64,000 bases of DNA, from assembly GCF_000987835.1 (NCBI RefSeq), contig NZ_CP011308.1:62001-126000 (forward strand), written 5' to 3'. A program made the position numbers and the translations under genes. This document shows positions 62,281 to 64,000 of this stretch, in pieces (the first letter of the stretch is position 1; each line of letters begins with the position of its first letter). This DNA comes from Sulfurovum lithotrophicum. GTDB lineage: Bacteria > Campylobacterota > Campylobacteria > Campylobacterales > Sulfurovaceae. The notes under the pieces are model-generated. The model was given only the letters and a program-made list of their open reading frames with translations. It ran no database searches and was not told the origin of the DNA.

Positions 62281-62342
62281 TATTTCCTCTTTATTCAATG
62301 TGTGGCATTGTTTCTCTCTTCATTTTTTTAGAAAAAACGAAG

Positions 62343-62397
62343 CAAAAAATCGTCTCTCCTCTCGAATCGCTTTGCTTTCAAGGTCGTTCGGAGAGAC
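62343..62397 (-). terminator. terminator of rimO
   Basis: On the minus strand GTCTCTCC (62397-62390) pairs with GGAGAGAC (62359-62352) and is followed within two bases by a run of six T. It lies between the rimO stop and tilS. The loop is long (30 bases), so the stem may be extended by inner pairs. Confidence 0.5.
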
Positions 62398-62427
62398 AAG
62401 GCACTCTTTGAGTGATTTATTGAGGTG

Positions 62428-63750
62428 CTATCGCACAGGTTTTATTAAAGTCGCGAGTAGTTGATCCCCTACAAGTTCTGTCACCTTTGCTTCATACATT
62501 TTACCATACTCAATCGGCAGATCTGAAGTATCGTTGATGAGGATCTCACCGTCGATATCCACTGCCCACTGCAGCGGTCTTGCGGAAAGAAGGTATTCGT
62601 GTTCGTCACTCTCTCCATCAACAACAAGTTCTACGGTTTTCCCTACCATCTTTTCAAGCGATCTGAGGGTCGATCTCTCGGCTATCTCTCCGAGTATCTC
62701 GGCTCTCTCATCGATGACCTCTGGCGGGATCTGTTCCATCTGGTAGGCAGTCGTTGTCTCCTCGTTGGAGTAGTGGAAAGTGTTGAAGCGGTCGAAACCG
62801 AACTCCTCCATAAAAGTGCAGAGTTTTTCGAAACTCTCCTGACTCTCTCCGGGATGCCCCGCAATGACCGAGGTTCTGAGAAAGGCACCCGGTTTGCTTT
62901 TCATATGTTCAAGCACTTCAATGGTCTTTTTCTCTCCGAAACCGCGTTTCATAGTTTTAAGAACGGTATCGTCGATGTGCTGAATGGGCATGTCGTAATA
63001 GGTCTGGAAGATCTTGGAGTCAGCAATGGTGTCTATGAGTTCAAAAGTTGTTGTACTTGGGTAGAGGTACAGGATACGTGCGGAACGTACACCTTCAATG
63101 GCTTCGACTGTTTTGATGAGGTCAATGAGCCCGTCTTTGAGATCCATATCTCTCCCGTAGCTAGAAGAGTCCTGGGAGATAAAAGAGAAGTCGTAGTAGC
63201 CCTGCTCTGCCAGCATACGTACCTCTTTCTCGATGGAAGAAAGTGAACGCGAGTGCAGTTTCCCCTTGAAGCTCGGAATGGCACAGAAGGAACAGCTTTG
63301 GTTGCACCCCTCGGCGATCTTGATGTAGGCATGGTAATTCGAGCCGGTAATGACTCTTCCCGATGTCTCCGTTGCCAGATAAACTTCCGGAGAGAAAGTA
63401 CTCTGTTTGGAGGCGATGAGTTCATCGATCTTTTCGTAGTCACCTACACCGGTAAAGATGTCTATTTCGGGCATATCCTGCTGCAACTCTTCTTTGTAGC
63501 GTTCGGAGAGGCAGCCGCTCATAACAAGGATGGAATCTTCTTTGCGTTCATCATGCAGGTTGAGCACGGTGTTTATACTCTCTTCTTTCGCAGCATCGAT
63601 GAACCCGCAGGTATTGACGATGATGACATCTGCTTCCGTATTGTTATCGGTGATCTCATACTCCTTGAGACGGCCAAGCATTACTTCGCTGTCGACGAGA
63701 TTCTTAGTGCAGCCGAGGCTGACAAGGTGTAGTTTTTTACGACTCGGCAT
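62428..63750 (-). CDS. rimO: ribosomal protein uS12 methylthiotransferase
   Basis: RimO adds a methylthio group to an Asp of ribosomal protein S12. Length 440 is typical. The N-terminus LVSLGCTKNLVDSEVMLGRL and the radical SAM motif CNQSCSFCAIPSFKG (instead of the PATRG of MiaB) set it apart from MiaB. A TRAM domain ends the protein. Confidence 0.96.
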   Translation of the reverse strand: MPSRKKLHLVSLGCTKNLVDSEVMLGRLKEYEITDNNTEADVIIVNTCGFIDAAKEESINTVLNLHDERKEDSILVMSGCLSERYKEELQQDMPEIDIFTGVGDYEKIDELIASKQSTFSPEVYLATETSGRVITGSNYHAYIKIAEGCNQSCSFCAIPSFKGKLHSRSLSSIEKEVRMLAEQGYYDFSFISQDSSSYGRDMDLKDGLIDLIKTVEAIEGVRSARILYLYPSTTTFELIDTIADSKIFQTYYDMPIQHIDDTVLKTMKRGFGEKKTIEVLEHMKSKPGAFLRTSVIAGHPGESQESFEKLCTFMEEFGFDRFNTFHYSNEETTTAYQMEQIPPEVIDERAEILGEIAERSTLRSLEKMVGKTVELVVDGESDEHEYLLSARPLQWAVDIDGEILINDTSDLPIEYGKMYEAKVTELVGDQLLATLIKPVR

Positions 63751-63904
63751 TTAGTGCCTCCCTGCATTGAATTTTAATTCTTATAGTATTTGACATGATG
63801 GTTTCTCTATAGTGTAAATTTAAACTTTTGCAGCATTATAGCTAAATATGGTTTCTGTTATAAGGTTGGAAAAATATAAATAGGTAAAAGAAGAAAGAAA
63901 AGTT

Positions 63905-63929
63905 AGAGCCAGGCAAAAGCCTGAACTCT
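63905..63929 (-). terminator. terminator of the porin-like gene
   Basis: On the minus strand AGAG-TT-CAGGC, loop TTTT, GCCTG-G-CTCT, followed by a T-rich stretch (AACTTTTCTTTCTTC). It starts 27 bases after the stop codon of the gene at the right edge. Confidence 0.65.
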
Positions 63930-63955
63930 AAGAATAGGTCTGTTTAAAACAGTTC

Positions 63956-64000
63956 CTAGAAATCGTAAGAAGCGATCAGACGGATAACGTTGTTTGTGTC
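63956..64000 (-). CDS. C-terminal end of a probable outer-membrane porin
   Basis: Only the last 14 codons and the stop are in the window. They read DTNNVIRLIASYDF, an alternating strand ending in Phe, the usual C-terminal recognition signal of outer-membrane beta-barrels. The full gene lies to the right. A terminator follows directly. Confidence 0.6.
   Translation of the reverse strand, partial: DTNNVIRLIASYDF

Overview
The window looks like a chromosomal segment of a mesophilic Campylobacterota (Epsilonproteobacteria), most likely Sulfurovum or a close relative. The basis is moderate GC, the gene order ChePep-gmk-tatA-argS and HP0268-like-miaB known from Helicobacter, a nuo cluster with the Campylobacterota-type HP1264-like protein in the nuoE position, and the family types of most housekeeping genes. 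This assignment is inferred from remembered synteny and protein character, not from a search.

Layout. 1-3.4 kb: start of rnhA, a LapB-like TPR/zinc-ribbon protein, dnaG, a parvulin and tRNA-Ala. 3.36-5.95 kb: an AT-rich islet bounded by a 14-bp copy of the tRNA-Ala 3' end, holding a small ORF and a secreted Sel1-repeat/trypsin-like protein but no integrase. 6.2-10.6 kb: a REC-GGDEF protein and a FIST-domain hybrid histidine kinase. 10.6-10.8 kb: two identical tRNA-Glu genes. 10.9-18.1 kb: a tight plus-strand run of a lipoprotein, nfo, a lipase-like lipoprotein, a FadL-type porin, an acyl-CoA ligase, nagA, PTS EIIA and a 32-residue membrane protein. It faces a minus-strand group with an HPr-Enzyme I fusion and a GlcNAc-type EIICB, so all the parts of a sugar PTS are together. 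21.8-25.4 kb: an AAA ATPase, a secreted protein with near-identical 150-bp repeats, and a membrane-anchored rhodanese.

25.6-43.3 kb is a 14-gene respiratory complex I operon, nuoABCD-(HP1264-like)-(GltD-like flavoprotein)-nuoG1-nuoG2-nuoHIJKLMN. NuoE and NuoF are not present in classical form. The NuoF position holds a glutamate-synthase-small-subunit-like NAD(P)H oxidoreductase carrying a NuoF-like iron-sulfur segment at its N-terminus. Two adjacent NuoG paralogues carry different iron-sulfur ligand sets. The membrane arm and quinone module are complete, so the electron-input end is the unusual part.

43.4-64 kb is housekeeping: miaA, a CDP-alcohol phosphatidyltransferase, a UbiA/MqnP prenyltransferase, a uracil-DNA glycosylase-like protein, tRNA-Arg, ChePep-gmk-tatA-argS, rsfS-nadD, gap-pgk-tpiA, nusA, an HP0268-like protein, miaB, a DUF374 acyltransferase, an Xer-type recombinase, a glycine-rich exported protein, tilS, rimO and the 3' end of a porin-like gene. 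Two unrelated genes (prenyltransferase and Xer) start inside heptanucleotide tandem repeats, and REP-like hairpins beginning GTAGGGTG lie in two convergent gene gaps.
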